From NCBI RefSeq assembly GCF_000972705.2, contig NZ_LATL02000088.1, forward strand, positions 1 to 30,495: a stretch of DNA of 30,495 nucleotides, given 5' to 3'. The stretch is from Limnoraphis robusta CS-951. GTDB taxonomy: Bacteria; Cyanobacteriota; Cyanobacteriia; Cyanobacteriales; Microcoleaceae. A program made the translations under genes and the position numbers. The notes under the pieces are model-generated. The model searched no databases and was not told the DNA's origin. It saw only the letters and a list, made by a program, of their open reading frames with translations. Of the stretch, positions 17,357 to 26,798 are shown piece after piece (positions within the stretch are counted from its first letter, which is position 1; every line of letters begins with the position of its first letter).

Positions 17357-17671
17357 ACTAATGAATCATTATTAAAATCATAGATAATCTGCTTCAATAA
17401 TTTTCAAGCTGTTTCTGCATCACCCTCTATTTATTGCAGCATTGCCATAATTATTTTTTTCAAAAGTTTAATGTGTGGAACTCTAGGTTTTATTCTATTC
17501 TGACTAATCTCCAATGTGTAGCGGTTCTGGTACCGTTACCTATAAAACTCTAAAAAATGGGAAACGCGATCGCTGTCCTCTGTGTTTTAAATTAATGGAC
17601 AGCAGAACAGGTCAAATTAACCCATGAACCTCCCCCATCAGCAAGCCTACTTCTGTATGTTCAACAAACTA

Positions 17672-17779
17672 TTAAACAGGAAAGTCTGTCATCGCCCGAT
17701 TGTAAGTTTCTTGAATCTCCTGAAGACTCGGCGGTGAGTCAAATATCAAAGACTGCTGAATATAAAGCCCAAAAAAGTA
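17672..17779 (-). pseudogene. Coding-like gene remnant
   Basis: A 35-codon frame bounded by stops reads FDSPPSLQEIQETYNRAMTD and ends PV. It looks like the C-terminal helix of a decayed gene. No start codon, no recognised family. Confidence 0.3.
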
Positions 17780-17959
17780 TTAAATAAAAGCCTTGAATCT
17801 TTTTTCAATTTGACTTGGAAGATTCAGGATAACTTTTAGGGTCGGGTAGTCTCCTAAATCTACCGATAATTAACCAGTCACCGCACCGAGAGCAATACTG
17901 ATTAATGGGTTCGCGCAGCAGGTTCATCGGGTACGGACTCGCATCGAGCGCGAATCTGA

Positions 17960-18475
17960 CTATGGATCGCTGAGTTCTTCTGTGTTTGCGTCGGATTCGG
18001 TTGCGATCACTTCTAGTTCCAGTTGAGGCTGAGGTTCTGTTGTGTTTTCTTCGAGTTCCGGTTGAGATTGGGGTTCTATTGCGATCGCTCTGGGTTCCGA
18101 TTGGGGTTGGGGTGAGGTTGCGATCGCTTTGGAGGATTCCGATTGAGGTTCCGTTGCGATCGCTTCCGGTTTAGATTGAGGCTGAGGTTCTATTGCGATC
18201 GCAACGGAATCCGGTTGAGGTTGGGGTTCTGCTGTGTTTCCTTCGAGTTCCGATTGAGGTTGGGGTGCGGTTGCGATCGCTTTGGTTTCCAGTTGAGGCT
18301 GAGGTTCTATTGCGATTGCGCGGAGCGCAGTGGCGGAGCCAATCGCTCTGGGTGAGGATTCTTCGAGCGCCAATTCCTTAATTTTGAGTGCGGTATCACG
18401 ATTAACTGGGGAGAGAACTAAAAGCCAAGTGTCGCGCTCGTTTATGGAGTTAGTGCTGTTTGGCCACTGCCGCAT
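17960..18475 (-). CDS. Low-complexity protein built from a 13-residue HIP1-encoded repeat, 171 aa
   Basis: The first 40 residues are ordinary (INERDTWLLVLSPVNRDTALKIKELALEE) and may be part of a real domain; the layout of a beta strand followed by a helix is weakly reminiscent of SPOR-type domains. Residues from about 52 onward are a repeat of the form AIAIEPQPQxEx, rich in Pro, Gln, Glu and Ala, encoded by a 39-bp minisatellite with a GCGATCGC core. No signal peptide or membrane segment. Whether it is expressed is uncertain; the frame has survived repeat expansion and an in-frame 27-bp insert, which suggests selection or a recent origin. Confidence 0.45.
   Translation of the reverse strand: MRQWPNSTNSINERDTWLLVLSPVNRDTALKIKELALEESSPRAIGSATALRAIAIEPQPQLETKAIATAPQPQSELEGNTAEPQPQPDSVAIAIEPQPQSKPEAIATEPQSESSKAIATSPQPQSEPRAIAIEPQSQPELEENTTEPQPQLELEVIATESDANTEELSDP
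18003..18319. repeat. 39-bp minisatellite with HIP1 core, about nine units
   Basis: The octamer GCGATCGC or a one- to three-base variant recurs at 18003, 18042, 18081, 18120, 18156, 18195, 18234, 18273 and 18312. Spacing is 39 except for one unit of 36, always a multiple of three. Between cores lie G/T-rich stretches such as GGTTGAGGTTGGGGTTCT. The array keeps the 171-residue frame open. Confidence 0.85.
18317..18343. repeat. 27-bp insert splitting a HIP1 site
   Basis: GCGAT (18312-18316) and CGC (18344-18346) rejoin to a perfect GCGATCGC when 18317-18343 is removed; AT is repeated at the junctions. The insert carries GCGCGGAGCGC, a short palindrome, and adds nine residues (GSATALRAI) in frame. 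Confidence 0.6.
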
Positions 18476-18931
18476 TATTCTCGTTTTATCTTAGCGAAAG
18501 CCTGCTCGGATTGCAATGCGTTAATCTTCCGGTTTGCGAGGCAATCTCCGCATCATATTGTTGAATTCGGTGAGTAAAGAGTGTCATTGGTTATCCTCTC
18601 CAATTCATTTGTTTAATGTGTCGGGTTTGGGAAGTGTTGCGACCCCCGAATTAATTTTCTTGGAACTTAACCTATTCTCACCCTAAATTGATTACTTCGT
18701 CAATATAGAGAATTGTCGATAGAAGTTTTATAACGAATAAGATAGAAACCGTGCAGTTTGTATGATTTAAGTAGGTCGGCGGGAAATATTATCACTATGT
18801 AACGAAACGTTATATTAACAATATTATCGGGGTTGGAAAAATAAGCCCCCCGTCCGTCTTCTATATTAAATTCTTGAAAACTATGAAATAAGTTTCCTCC
18901 CCGAACTGTAATTGTTAGTAGTCCGAACTTG

Positions 18932-19129
18932 TCAGAATTCAATCTCATTAACAGTTTTTTGCCGTTGCTCAACTGATTCAGCGTCAAACTGTGAGGCAAA
19001 GTTATTGAGTTGTTTGGCGATCGCTAGGTCGGAGTTCAACATACTCGGGGCAAGTTTCGCAGAGCGGGCTGTTTTTTCCTCCAAATATCGGTCTACCTTT
19101 GGTGTTGGAATAGATGAACGATTCGGCAT
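18932..19129 (-). CDS. Hypothetical protein, 65 aa
   Basis: A charged helical frame (KVDRYLEEKTARSAKLAPSM, SQFDAESVEQRQKTVNEIEF) with a HIP1 site inside. It looks more protein-like than the other frames of this stretch. There is no good ribosome-binding site before the ATG, and it sits beside a transposase remnant, so it may be a fragment. No family recognised. Confidence 0.3.
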   Translation of the reverse strand: MPNRSSIPTPKVDRYLEEKTARSAKLAPSMLNSDLAIAKQLNNFASQFDAESVEQRQKTVNEIEF

Positions 19130-19320
19130 CCCTACAACTGCGTTCGATGTCCGGTTTTTGCCCTATTGGTGTTTGGATTAAATAGGGTTTGCCCAAAGAT
19201 GTTTTTCGATGCTGGAGTCTACAACAAAAAATCCAGCAGAAAACGGGATAAAATATTGGTTTCATCCGTTCACGGCCGATGAATTGGCGGTGCTTGCGGA
19301 TGACTCGCGAACCGAGTCAA

Positions 19321-19821
19321 GATGAAACTAGACTCTGCTTAAAAACTCGTGAAAGTAAAGTAATTACAGCTTTAGGAGTCAAACCTAAAGGTTTCGTACA
19401 ATAAAATTTTAAATCTTATTATATATAGGTCGCGATCGCTCCGAAAAGCGGAGAAAGTTTCTTCCTGGAGTTCTCACATTTAGATGGAGATTGTTTTCAA
19501 ATATTTTTAGACCACTTATCTCAATCCTATCCGAGCTATCAGAACATTATACAACTAGATAATGGTCTTTTTCACGCAGGCAGTAAGCTGAAAATACCTG
19601 ATAATATTTTACTTATTTTTCAACCGCCTTACAGCCATGAGTTGAATCCAATTGAACGAGTATGGCATGATTTTAAACAGCATCTCAGATGGGAAATTGA
19701 TCAAGATCTAGAACAACTTAAAGATAAAGTTCGTTCTGTAATTGAAGGCTTCTCTCCAGAAATTATAGCATCTTTAACTGGATGGGATTACATTTTAGAA
19801 GCCCTGGCTACTGTTGCATAA
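19321..19821 (+). pseudogene. IS630-family transposase remnant
   Basis: The frame begins inside the gene at DETRLCLKTRE (the first catalytic Asp region of IS630 DDE transposases) and ends at a TAA at 19819. Recognisable segments are ITALGVKPKG, SGESFFLEFSHLDGDCF, IIQLDNGLFHAG (second Asp) and QPPYSHELNPIERVWHDFKQ (Glu). Two stops interrupt it, TAA at 19402 and TAG at 19426, and the N-terminal helix-turn-helix half is missing. No element ends are clear. An old, inactive copy. Confidence 0.82.
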
Positions 19822-20310
19822 CTTTTTAGAAATGGTATCAGAACACTTTATGAAAACTACGCAGGGTGTATTGAATCAAGACCCCGACTTCCCGATTTTC
19901 TCAACCCCCAAGCATGATTTATTGCTGAGGAGATCGAAGAAATGTCCCTCTCGTACTTAGGGTGATAAGGGAAGGTTATAATCTAGCCGGAGCAAGGTTT
20001 TAAGCTTTCACTCTTCCCAAAAATTGTATGTTTTGATATTTTTATACCACTCAACATCCAACGCTGCTATAGCGATCGCAAATCAGTTGTGATATGAAGT
20101 TCAGGAGTATAATCAACGTACAAATGGAGATGGCGATACTGCTCCGCAACACCGAAGTGAACGCAACGTCGGTATGAATGCTAAGAAAAACTCTTCGCGC
20201 TGCGGCGATAACTGATTAACCGGACTTCATCTGAGAATGGAATTCCCTTCGGTGATTCGGTTTGACCCACAAGCTGTCTCATAAATCATTCCTGATTGCT
20301 ATATTTTTTA
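19822..20310. other. Intergenic region, no gene seen
   Basis: About 490 bases between the transposase remnant and the beta-helix gene. It holds one HIP1 site near 20072 and a GC-richer patch at about 20132-20207 flanked by GGCGATA on both sides, which may be another short dispersed repeat. I see no RNA gene or credible reading frame. Confidence 0.4.
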
Positions 20311-21651
20311 CTATTTTTCAGTCCTGAGAACTTCATTAATTAGAAAAATCAAAACCCAAAATAAATGATCGGAGTTTAAAATTAATTTCATAAACGTAAA
20401 ATTAGGATTAGAATTATGAGAACGATTGTCTGATGAATTTTGCAGAAAAATTGGATTAATTGGACTTGAGGTGGGACAATTTTCTTCGGGATATGAAATG
20501 GGAGAAGATTGGGATTGTTTTAAATCTTGTTGTTCTGATGGCTTGGGAGTAAAAATGTCAAATACAGATTTAATCGGTTTTTTAGGTTGTGGAATTGAAG
20601 GGAGTTTTATAGAATTTAACGGGCTTTCAATATGCTCCTGAACTTTGCCAAATAGATCGGAAATTTTGTCAGAAATTTTGGGCTTTTGTGACTCATCAGA
20701 CGAACCGCTAATTTCTTGAGATGGATTAATTTCCGACTTAAATAGATCGGAATTTGGCTGTTCACCCCGGCGAATTTTAGATGAAGCGAAAGGAATACTC
20801 GGAGAACTGTAAGAAGGAATAACAGGTTGTGATTCTTCTTTAACTTGTGGCGGTTGAGTCTGGGTAAAACTTAACCAATCTTCCGGTTGCCAAATTATAG
20901 AATTTATCTGATCACTCGGTTCTTCTGACCGAGAAACAATGTTTGCTGTCAAGACAATACGCCGCTTAAAATTAGCAGAAATGATAAAGAGATTACCATT
21001 AATTAAAATATTTTCTGGAAGTTCTTCCAAATAGAGTTTGACTTCATTGTGACCGGTATTCAGGTGAGTAGGTTCTACATCTACTCCAGAAATATTACTA
21101 ACTAATTGACAGTCAACCGGAACTATAAGTCGCAATAAAAATTGATAAGCATTTCCAGAAGATAACTGACCTAAATGTAAGGTTTCTGGATATTTCCATT
21201 CTCCTTCCTCTTGCGGTAATCCCATAACTGTTCCTCGAACTTTTATATCTTCAAATTTTAAATTTTCACCTGATTTAACTTGAACTGCACATTGTTCTTC
21301 AAGGGTTATGTTGTTCTCCCCCGTAACTTCTACAATCAGATTTCGTAACGTCACTTCCTCCGACTGAATCAAAATAACAGGCCCTTTTTGAGACCAAATA
21401 CTTGCTCCTTTTCCTTCTATTGTGATTGGGCGATTCAATAAGATTGGCCCCGAAAACTCACTGTTTGGCGGCCATAATTCTATTATCGCCCCCGACGGTA
21501 AAGAATTCAGTTTTTCTTGAAAAGCTTCTGTTGTGGATGGAGTCCAATGTTGTTTGATACTAGAATTTTGAGTGGTTGGTGAGTTGGTATTTTCAAGAAC
21601 AGAAATTGGTTTTTTTTGAGCTTGATATGAATCAAAGTCTGCTTTTTTCAT
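20311..21651 (-). CDS. Beta-helix protein with C-terminal membrane anchor
   Basis: Residues about 40-170 have the repeated short strands of a right-handed parallel beta-helix (pectate-lyase-like fold): SGAIIELWPPNSEFSGPILL, RPITIEGKGASIWSQKGPV and VTLRNLIVEVTGE. A second beta-rich region (about 170-260) follows. Then there is a long disordered Pro/Ser/Lys region and a hydrophobic C-terminus (FWVLIFLINEVL, roughly residues 428-441) that could be a tail anchor. No catalytic residues of pectate lyases are evident, so a binding or scaffold role is more likely. It is the last gene of the vWA-phosphatase-kinase cluster, 61 bases after the kinase, and may be a kinase substrate or target-recognition partner. 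Confidence 0.7.
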   Translation of the reverse strand: MKKADFDSYQAQKKPISVLENTNSPTTQNSSIKQHWTPSTTEAFQEKLNSLPSGAIIELWPPNSEFSGPILLNRPITIEGKGASIWSQKGPVILIQSEEVTLRNLIVEVTGENNITLEEQCAVQVKSGENLKFEDIKVRGTVMGLPQEEGEWKYPETLHLGQLSSGNAYQFLLRLIVPVDCQLVSNISGVDVEPTHLNTGHNEVKLYLEELPENILINGNLFIISANFKRRIVLTANIVSRSEEPSDQINSIIWQPEDWLSFTQTQPPQVKEESQPVIPSYSSPSIPFASSKIRRGEQPNSDLFKSEINPSQEISGSSDESQKPKISDKISDLFGKVQEHIESPLNSIKLPSIPQPKKPIKSVFDIFTPKPSEQQDLKQSQSSPISYPEENCPTSSPINPIFLQNSSDNRSHNSNPNFTFMKLILNSDHLFWVLIFLINEVLRTEK

Positions 21652-21712
21652 ACCCGTTTTTGAAGGTTGATGATTTGATTTTTTCCCATGATCTAGATTC
21701 TATTGTTTGACT

Positions 21713-23125
21713 TTAAGCTTTAATCATCTGAACCTGAACCAAACGACCATGCGGTTCTTGAGACAGTCTAAATTGTACGCCGTCTTCTAAAAGAATAGCA
21801 CGACTAGGAGTAACTAAGCTTCCTTTGGGAGAAGTGAGTGAAGTCAAATTTTGATTAATTAGAAGCCACTGACCTTCGTGAAACACGCAATAGGCTTGAG
21901 GCGTTCTGTCCGCTTCTTCTCCGGGGAAAACATTATCAAAAGCGTGCCATTTAAACAAGGAAATATTGGGATAAATCACCAGTTGACCATCCAATGTCCA
22001 CTGACCTGATCGCGTTTCTTTTCTAAATGTAAAAATCGGAATTTTGCTTTTGGGTTTAGCTCCACAAAAAGGACATTCAATCCGAGATACATCGTGTAAA
22101 ATAAACCACTTACTCGGACAATAGTTGTTATGACAAGGAAATAATAAATCCCAGGTTTTTATTAGTCCCCGCTCCCATTCTATCGCACCGGGACGTTCAT
22201 TCGGATGCTGTAAACCCTTAACAAAAGCTTTCTCAAATAACGAACTTAAATAGGGGCCTAAACGGGTATAAGGAATCTTTAAATCTTTGAGACGGTTGGA
22301 AGTATCTGTCGGATGCTCGATAAAAAGTGCTTTTGATCCCATTTCCAAACGTTCCTGTTCTTCAGCCGAATTTGCTTTATGAGTTTTTGGTCCTTCTAAA
22401 GGATGACGATTCAGCAAATATTGATAAAGTAAAACAGCAAGTGCGTGCTGATCTGTTACGGCTGAAGGATGTTTTCTTTGGGGATTATCTAAGGGTAAAT
22501 GAATGGTAGATAATACTTCGGGAGCAATATATCCGCGTGTTCCTAATACATCGGGTGGAAATAATCCCGGAACGACTAAAGAATCAATATCAATCACCAC
22601 ACATTCTCCCGAAGAGGGATCGATAAGTACATTTTTATTGGATAAGTCAGAGTGAGCAAGTCCGGCTTGATGAAGACGGCGAACAGTACGAGCTAACCGA
22701 ATACAAATTTTAAAGTAATTAATCCAACTTCCGCATTCTTCTGGAGGTAATAATCCTCGAAGTTTGGGTTTTACAAACCAGGTACTTTCTTTCTCTTTTC
22801 CGATAAAATTGCCTTGAGAAAAGAAATAGTTTTTTGGATAAGTGGGTGCAACAAAGCCCAACTGTGGTTTAACAATAATTGCAGTCGGCCAACAAAACAA
22901 GTTTTTAAAATAATTGCCATTCTGACTTATTGTTGGATTGTAGCGACCCAAAATAGCTTCTAGTCGAGCCTGACGAAAAGGATCTAAAGCCGCGTTTTGG
23001 TCTTTATAAAAACAAACAACGGAAGATCGATCGCGACTAAAATAAACAAGTTTCATTCCCCCTTCGCCAATGACATTCGGAAGATACTCAATTGTACTGC
23101 CGTCTGCTAAAATTGCTTGATTCAT
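21713..23125 (-). CDS. Ser/Thr protein kinase with C-terminal zinc ribbon (TerY-triad type)
   Basis: A eukaryotic-like kinase. IGEGGMKLVYF (from residue 19) is the glycine loop. The catalytic loop is HSDLSNKN with Asp160 and Asn165. DIDS replaces DFG, and GTRGYIAPEV is the activation-segment end. The lobe closes around residue 310. A zinc ribbon follows (CHNNYC ... CPFC), then a beta-rich C-terminal domain with FHA-like or SH3-like character (VIYPNISLFKWHAF ... GVQFRLSQEPHGRL). Kinases of this type pair with a PP2C phosphatase and a TerY-like vWA protein in stress-response clusters described around tellurium-resistance genes. It begins 3 bases after the phosphatase stop, so expression is coupled. 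Confidence 0.9.
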   Translation of the reverse strand: MNQAILADGSTIEYLPNVIGEGGMKLVYFSRDRSSVVCFYKDQNAALDPFRQARLEAILGRYNPTISQNGNYFKNLFCWPTAIIVKPQLGFVAPTYPKNYFFSQGNFIGKEKESTWFVKPKLRGLLPPEECGSWINYFKICIRLARTVRRLHQAGLAHSDLSNKNVLIDPSSGECVVIDIDSLVVPGLFPPDVLGTRGYIAPEVLSTIHLPLDNPQRKHPSAVTDQHALAVLLYQYLLNRHPLEGPKTHKANSAEEQERLEMGSKALFIEHPTDTSNRLKDLKIPYTRLGPYLSSLFEKAFVKGLQHPNERPGAIEWERGLIKTWDLLFPCHNNYCPSKWFILHDVSRIECPFCGAKPKSKIPIFTFRKETRSGQWTLDGQLVIYPNISLFKWHAFDNVFPGEEADRTPQAYCVFHEGQWLLINQNLTSLTSPKGSLVTPSRAILLEDGVQFRLSQEPHGRLVQVQMIKA

Positions 23126-23128
23126 AAG

Positions 23129-24937
23129 TTAATTATCCTCCCGATATAAAATCACTAATGTACGGTCATCAAATGAGCCTCGTTTGTAATAGGAATCGAG
23201 CCAAATTTTTAATTTTTCTTCTGGGGTGATATTTCGACAAGATTCGGACATTCCCGAGGAAAGAATCCCGGCGGATAATAAGGCTGGGGATTTAACAACT
23301 TCCGAAGGCGAACGATGCAATTCTTGAGCATATTTTTCTAAAGAACTAATTTCAACTATTTTGGGTTCTGTGGTATCATTGGCTAATAAACGTTTGACCT
23401 CTTGACGAAAACGATACTTAATATCTTGAATTCCCGACAAATTGCCGAGTCTGGTATGGCGAAGATGAGAATTAATTTCTATTTCATTAGCTTGACGGAT
23501 GGGAATCACTTGATTGAGAATCAAATCTCCATACAATTCTAAAATTCTCGGTTCTAAGGGAAAATAGTCATCCGCAACGCCATCTGTCATCACCATTAAG
23601 GCTTTTAATTTTCCGGGGAAAACAAAAGTATTTTGAATTAAATTTTCTCGTTTAATTTTATTTTCTGAGGTTAAAAACTCAGTTTCTCCCCCATGTTCCC
23701 CACTGTCGGCTTTCCCCAAAAGCTTCAAATTTCCTTCTTGAGATATGGCGGCGATCGCACCATCTCCGACTTGACAACTCCACACCAAACTATAAGATTC
23801 TTCCGCAACTTTTATTAAGGTATGAACGGCTAAAAGTAGAGTAGCTGAAAAGTCCTTAATATGGGGTCTTTTATGGTTTAAAACTTGGTAATAATCGGTT
23901 AGATTGTAGCACTCGTCAGCTTTTGCTTTCACGGCTTCATAGGCTTTTTGTACGGCGATGTGAAGGGCTGTTTGAACTTCATTAAAATCTTGACCAACAA
24001 AAGACCAATCGGATTTTCGTTGTAAGTCATTCGATAAAATTTCGGTTGTTTCTCGTTGTCTAATTGTACAATTTTTTAGAATTTCTGATAAATATTGAAC
24101 CGCAGCTTGACAAGAAACTTTTGCACCCAAGCGGGATAATTTTTTAGAACCCGCACCATCAGAAACGGCAATAATTGTCCAGTTTTCACTAATTTTAAAC
24201 TCAAACCAATCATCACAGTTGGTTCCATTGTGCTTGTGCATTTTTCCTCGCACTCTAGCACCAATAAGTTTAAGTTTATCAGGGGTTTCCTGTGCTTTAA
24301 AATCAAATTCTGAATGGGGAGCGGGTTCATTTTGAGGTAGTGAATTATATTCCCAAGGTGCATCAACTGTTGTCTCCGTTGGGGGATTTTCAGATGCTTG
24401 TCTGTTTAATTGTTCGGGCTGTTGTTGTGAAGTCTTAGATTGTATTTCTTCTGGTTTAAAAGGCACAATTCCCCCAAAATTGTTTGAATGGTTTGGCTGT
24501 TGAGACTCGGGATTAGTTAAACTCTGTTGTGGGGGTGAATTTTGGGATAAATCGCGGGTATTTTCTGAATGATTTGGTGATAAATTTTCTCCTAAAACTT
24601 CTCTAATTTTAGCTTTTATTTTTAGTTCTATTAAATTTCTGATTTGACTAAGTTGTTCAGAGTGATACTGAGAAAAATCTTGAAAAAAGGAATTTAATAA
24701 CTTCCTAGAAAACTTGTCTATTTCTTCCTCGAGATTGGAGTGATTAGGAATTTTAAGTTTAATTTCCGGTAACTTTTCTTGCAGGCTTTTCACAACTTCA
24801 TCAATAATCTGATTCTGCTCTTGATGAGATTCTCTTATCTCATTCCATTTCAACGACAAGGTTTTAAACAAGTCTTCTGAACTGAGTTTTTGAACAATCT
24901 CACGAATTATCTTTTCATAATCATGTTGGTTTTGCAT
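23129..24937 (-). CDS. PP2C-type protein phosphatase with N-terminal coiled coil
   Basis: Residues 1-130 are predicted helical coiled coil, followed by a Gln/Asn/Pro-rich linker to about 220. The C-terminal two thirds is a PP2C fold: GARVRGKMHKHNGTNCDDWF (Asp242/Asp243), AVSDGAGSKKL (Asp260, metal site), VGDGAIA, VMTDGVADDYF and the closing FDDRTLVIL. It would dephosphorylate proteins modified by the adjacent kinase. The order phosphatase-kinase, with TerY-like vWA upstream, is that of a phosphorylation triad. The 89-bp gap from the vWA gene contains a hairpin; the 3-base gap to the kinase implies translational coupling. Confidence 0.9.
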   Translation of the reverse strand: MQNQHDYEKIIREIVQKLSSEDLFKTLSLKWNEIRESHQEQNQIIDEVVKSLQEKLPEIKLKIPNHSNLEEEIDKFSRKLLNSFFQDFSQYHSEQLSQIRNLIELKIKAKIREVLGENLSPNHSENTRDLSQNSPPQQSLTNPESQQPNHSNNFGGIVPFKPEEIQSKTSQQQPEQLNRQASENPPTETTVDAPWEYNSLPQNEPAPHSEFDFKAQETPDKLKLIGARVRGKMHKHNGTNCDDWFEFKISENWTIIAVSDGAGSKKLSRLGAKVSCQAAVQYLSEILKNCTIRQRETTEILSNDLQRKSDWSFVGQDFNEVQTALHIAVQKAYEAVKAKADECYNLTDYYQVLNHKRPHIKDFSATLLLAVHTLIKVAEESYSLVWSCQVGDGAIAAISQEGNLKLLGKADSGEHGGETEFLTSENKIKRENLIQNTFVFPGKLKALMVMTDGVADDYFPLEPRILELYGDLILNQVIPIRQANEIEINSHLRHTRLGNLSGIQDIKYRFRQEVKRLLANDTTEPKIVEISSLEKYAQELHRSPSEVVKSPALLSAGILSSGMSESCRNITPEEKLKIWLDSYYKRGSFDDRTLVILYREDN

Positions 24938-24990
24938 ATCTTTACTATCATTAGTTTAGCCGGATTTTCATGTATTAGAGTGAAGGGGAG

Positions 24991-25017
24991 TTCATAGCAC
25001 CCCGCAGGGTACTATGA
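24991..25017. terminator. Hairpin between TerY-like and PP2C genes
   Basis: TTCATAG, C, ACCC, loop CGCA, GGGT, A, CTATGAA: an 11-bp stem with one mismatch, 9 bases after the vWA stop on the minus strand. No U-tract follows in that direction. It may be a weak terminator or an RNA-processing site that sets the ratio of vWA protein to phosphatase and kinase. Confidence 0.5.
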
Positions 25018-25026
25018 AAAGCATTT

Positions 25027-25668
25027 TTAGGGGACAATTTGAATCCCTTGAGGTGGGGGTGGTAGGTTAATCGGTTGATCGTCTGCCATGACTTGAGCTA
25101 CACTTTGAGAAGTTTGTTTAATTGATTGTGAAACCCATTTAAAGAATTGTTTGAGCGTATCGGGTTGAAGATTATCGAGTTTCAGAACAATTTCTGTAAT
25201 TCGTTTGAGAAGCTGTTCATCGGCGCCGGAACCTGCTGCACAAGCAATAATATTTGCAGGTTTTTTCTTTTTGAGTTCATCGGCGGCTTTTTCCCAACTA
25301 TCGGTGGGCATTCCATCTGTCATTAAGAAGACTAATGGTTTCCAATCTCCTTTTTGAGTGTCGCTGGTTTTACGAACTTCTTGATCGAAAGATTTAGTTA
25401 ATAGTTTTAAAGCGGCGCCGAGAGAGGTTGTACCTCCTACGGAAAGATGGGGGGGATTAAAGGATAACAACTCTGTCAACGGACATACTTGTTGTGCTGT
25501 GCTTTCAAAAGTAATTACAGAAAGGTAAGCCGTTTCAATCGCATAAGGTTCGGTTTTTAACTCCGCAACTAAAGCTTTAACTCCTTGGTTAACCGCTTCA
25601 ATTGGATCGCCCGACATCGAACCAGAACAATCTAAAACCAGATAAATCGGTAAGCGACGTGTTGACAT
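25027..25668 (-). CDS. TerY-like vWA-domain protein
   Basis: A 213-residue single vWA domain. LPIYLVLDCSGSMSG gives the MIDAS motif (Asp13, Ser15, Ser17), GGTTSLGAAL the conserved Thr, and FLMTDGMPTD the distal Asp. IIACAAGSGADEQLL and FFKWVSQSIKQTS at the end match TerY proteins of tellurium-resistance-type loci. These proteins are thought to be metal-dependent adaptors that assemble kinase and phosphatase partners. Same operon direction as the vWA pair upstream and the PP2C/kinase downstream. Confidence 0.9.
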   Translation of the reverse strand: MSTRRLPIYLVLDCSGSMSGDPIEAVNQGVKALVAELKTEPYAIETAYLSVITFESTAQQVCPLTELLSFNPPHLSVGGTTSLGAALKLLTKSFDQEVRKTSDTQKGDWKPLVFLMTDGMPTDSWEKAADELKKKKPANIIACAAGSGADEQLLKRITEIVLKLDNLQPDTLKQFFKWVSQSIKQTSQSVAQVMADDQPINLPPPPQGIQIVP

Positions 25669-25710
25669 TTTACTCCTTGAATAAAAGTTGAAAAAGCTGA
25701 CGGTTTGATT

Positions 25711-26766
25711 TTAAACCCAAGTCAAAGTTTGTCGAATTCTCTGTCCATAAACTTCTAATTCAAACCATTCACTATCCCCCGGTAGCGAGAATGTTACCTT
25801 AGCGGGTAAACCATCCGTATACCTTTTAACGATTTTTCCCGAGGAATCATATAAAGTTCCAGTGGGAGCGACAATTTTGTTCTCGTCCACTACTTCGGCA
25901 AAAATCTCGACTAAACCACTCATTTCCGAGGCGATTTTATGATCCCAAATATCAACCCCCGTATCGGTAGCCAAATCATCAAGTTCTTCTAATTGAGTCT
26001 GATCAATTTCTTCTCCTACTCCAATTAAAACACATTTTACGAGATGTCGTTTTCCAAATTTAATATTTTGACAAAGTTGAGTGGTATATTTTTTTACTTC
26101 CTCTAAATCGTCTAATTTTCCATCCGTAATAAAAATGTACATTCCCCGTTTTGCATCCACAAAACGTTCAATAAAATACTTGATCGCTGGCGTGAGTACC
26201 GTACCCAAACCAAACTTCATTTGTGTGGGACCACTCACTTCTAATTTTTGACATTGTGCTTCATCAAAGTCTCCTAAAACCTCGATATTATCTCCCGCAC
26301 CACCCGCCCAATAAATAACAGTTGTTTCTCCATCTGCATCGAGACGACTGGCTAAATAAGTAACAAATTCTTGTGCGAGGGGCTGTACTATATTTTCACT
26401 GCGTTTGAGATATCCTTTTTTGATTGCATCTTCATAGGCTTTCGGTTGAATGATTTTAAAGGTTTTCCCATCTTGTTCTTGTAGGGTTATCCATCCTTTT
26501 TTCTCGTACTGAGTATGAATTTTTTCCGGAATTTCTCCCAATAAACTCCGCCCATACAATCCCCTCATTGACGCGCTCGCATCCAAGGCGATTCCGGTTT
26601 GCCAACCTTCGGCTTCTTCTCCTTGGGGTTCCATCAAAATTGTAAACAAAACGTCAATTTTATCGGCATTTTTTTTAATATTAACTTCTCCAAATTCTTG
26701 GGCAACAATATTACTGGGAAGTTGGCGGCTTCGGGGGGAATTAGAGCTTTGACTTGACATCATCAC
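25711..26766 (-). CDS. vWA-domain protein (paralogue A)
   Basis: A 351-residue protein. A beta-rich leader (FGEVNIKKNADKIDVLFTIL) runs into the vWA MIDAS motif DASASM (Asp62, Ser64, Ser66), later FGLGTVLTPAIKYF (Thr) and MYIFITDGKLDDL (Asp). After the vWA fold comes VDIWDHKIASEMSGLVEIFA and a C-terminal beta-sandwich-like tail that ends RQTLTWV. It is a clear paralogue of the next upstream gene, with shared FGEVN leader, DGK/DGI motif and IWDH segment. It carries a longer insert (about 80-125) after the MIDAS. Cytoplasmic; probably a partner of the TerY-like adaptor. The MMM start leaves the exact first Met uncertain. Confidence 0.85.
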   Translation of the reverse strand: MMMSSQSSNSPRSRQLPSNIVAQEFGEVNIKKNADKIDVLFTILMEPQGEEAEGWQTGIALDASASMRGLYGRSLLGEIPEKIHTQYEKKGWITLQEQDGKTFKIIQPKAYEDAIKKGYLKRSENIVQPLAQEFVTYLASRLDADGETTVIYWAGGAGDNIEVLGDFDEAQCQKLEVSGPTQMKFGLGTVLTPAIKYFIERFVDAKRGMYIFITDGKLDDLEEVKKYTTQLCQNIKFGKRHLVKCVLIGVGEEIDQTQLEELDDLATDTGVDIWDHKIASEMSGLVEIFAEVVDENKIVAPTGTLYDSSGKIVKRYTDGLPAKVTFSLPGDSEWFELEVYGQRIRQTLTWV

Positions 26767-26798
26767 GTTTTCCTATGAAATTTAGAGGGTTTTTCAAT

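Larger units (their letters stand above)
16940..17959. other. Gene-poor region with small gene remnants
   Basis: About 1 kb without an intact gene. It contains several HIP1 octamers (for example near 17087, 17346 and 17569) and two short minus-strand coding-like fragments listed separately. No tRNA, insertion-sequence end or CRISPR-like array is visible. The rest reads as AT-rich intergenic sequence with no structure I can support. Confidence 0.5.

Noticed and set aside
17986..18381. Arg/Leu/Phe-rich plus-strand frames over the HIP1 array
   Set aside because: They arise from reading the 39-bp repeat on the other strand; the minus frame has the only non-repetitive N-terminus.
18700..18999. 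99-residue minus-strand frame
   Set aside because: It starts at TTG inside another, more protein-like frame and has no recognised motif; I consider it chance.
19002..19265. 87-residue minus-strand frame with several Cys
   Set aside because: Cys spacing fits no known metal site and it overlaps the 65-residue frame that looks more like protein.
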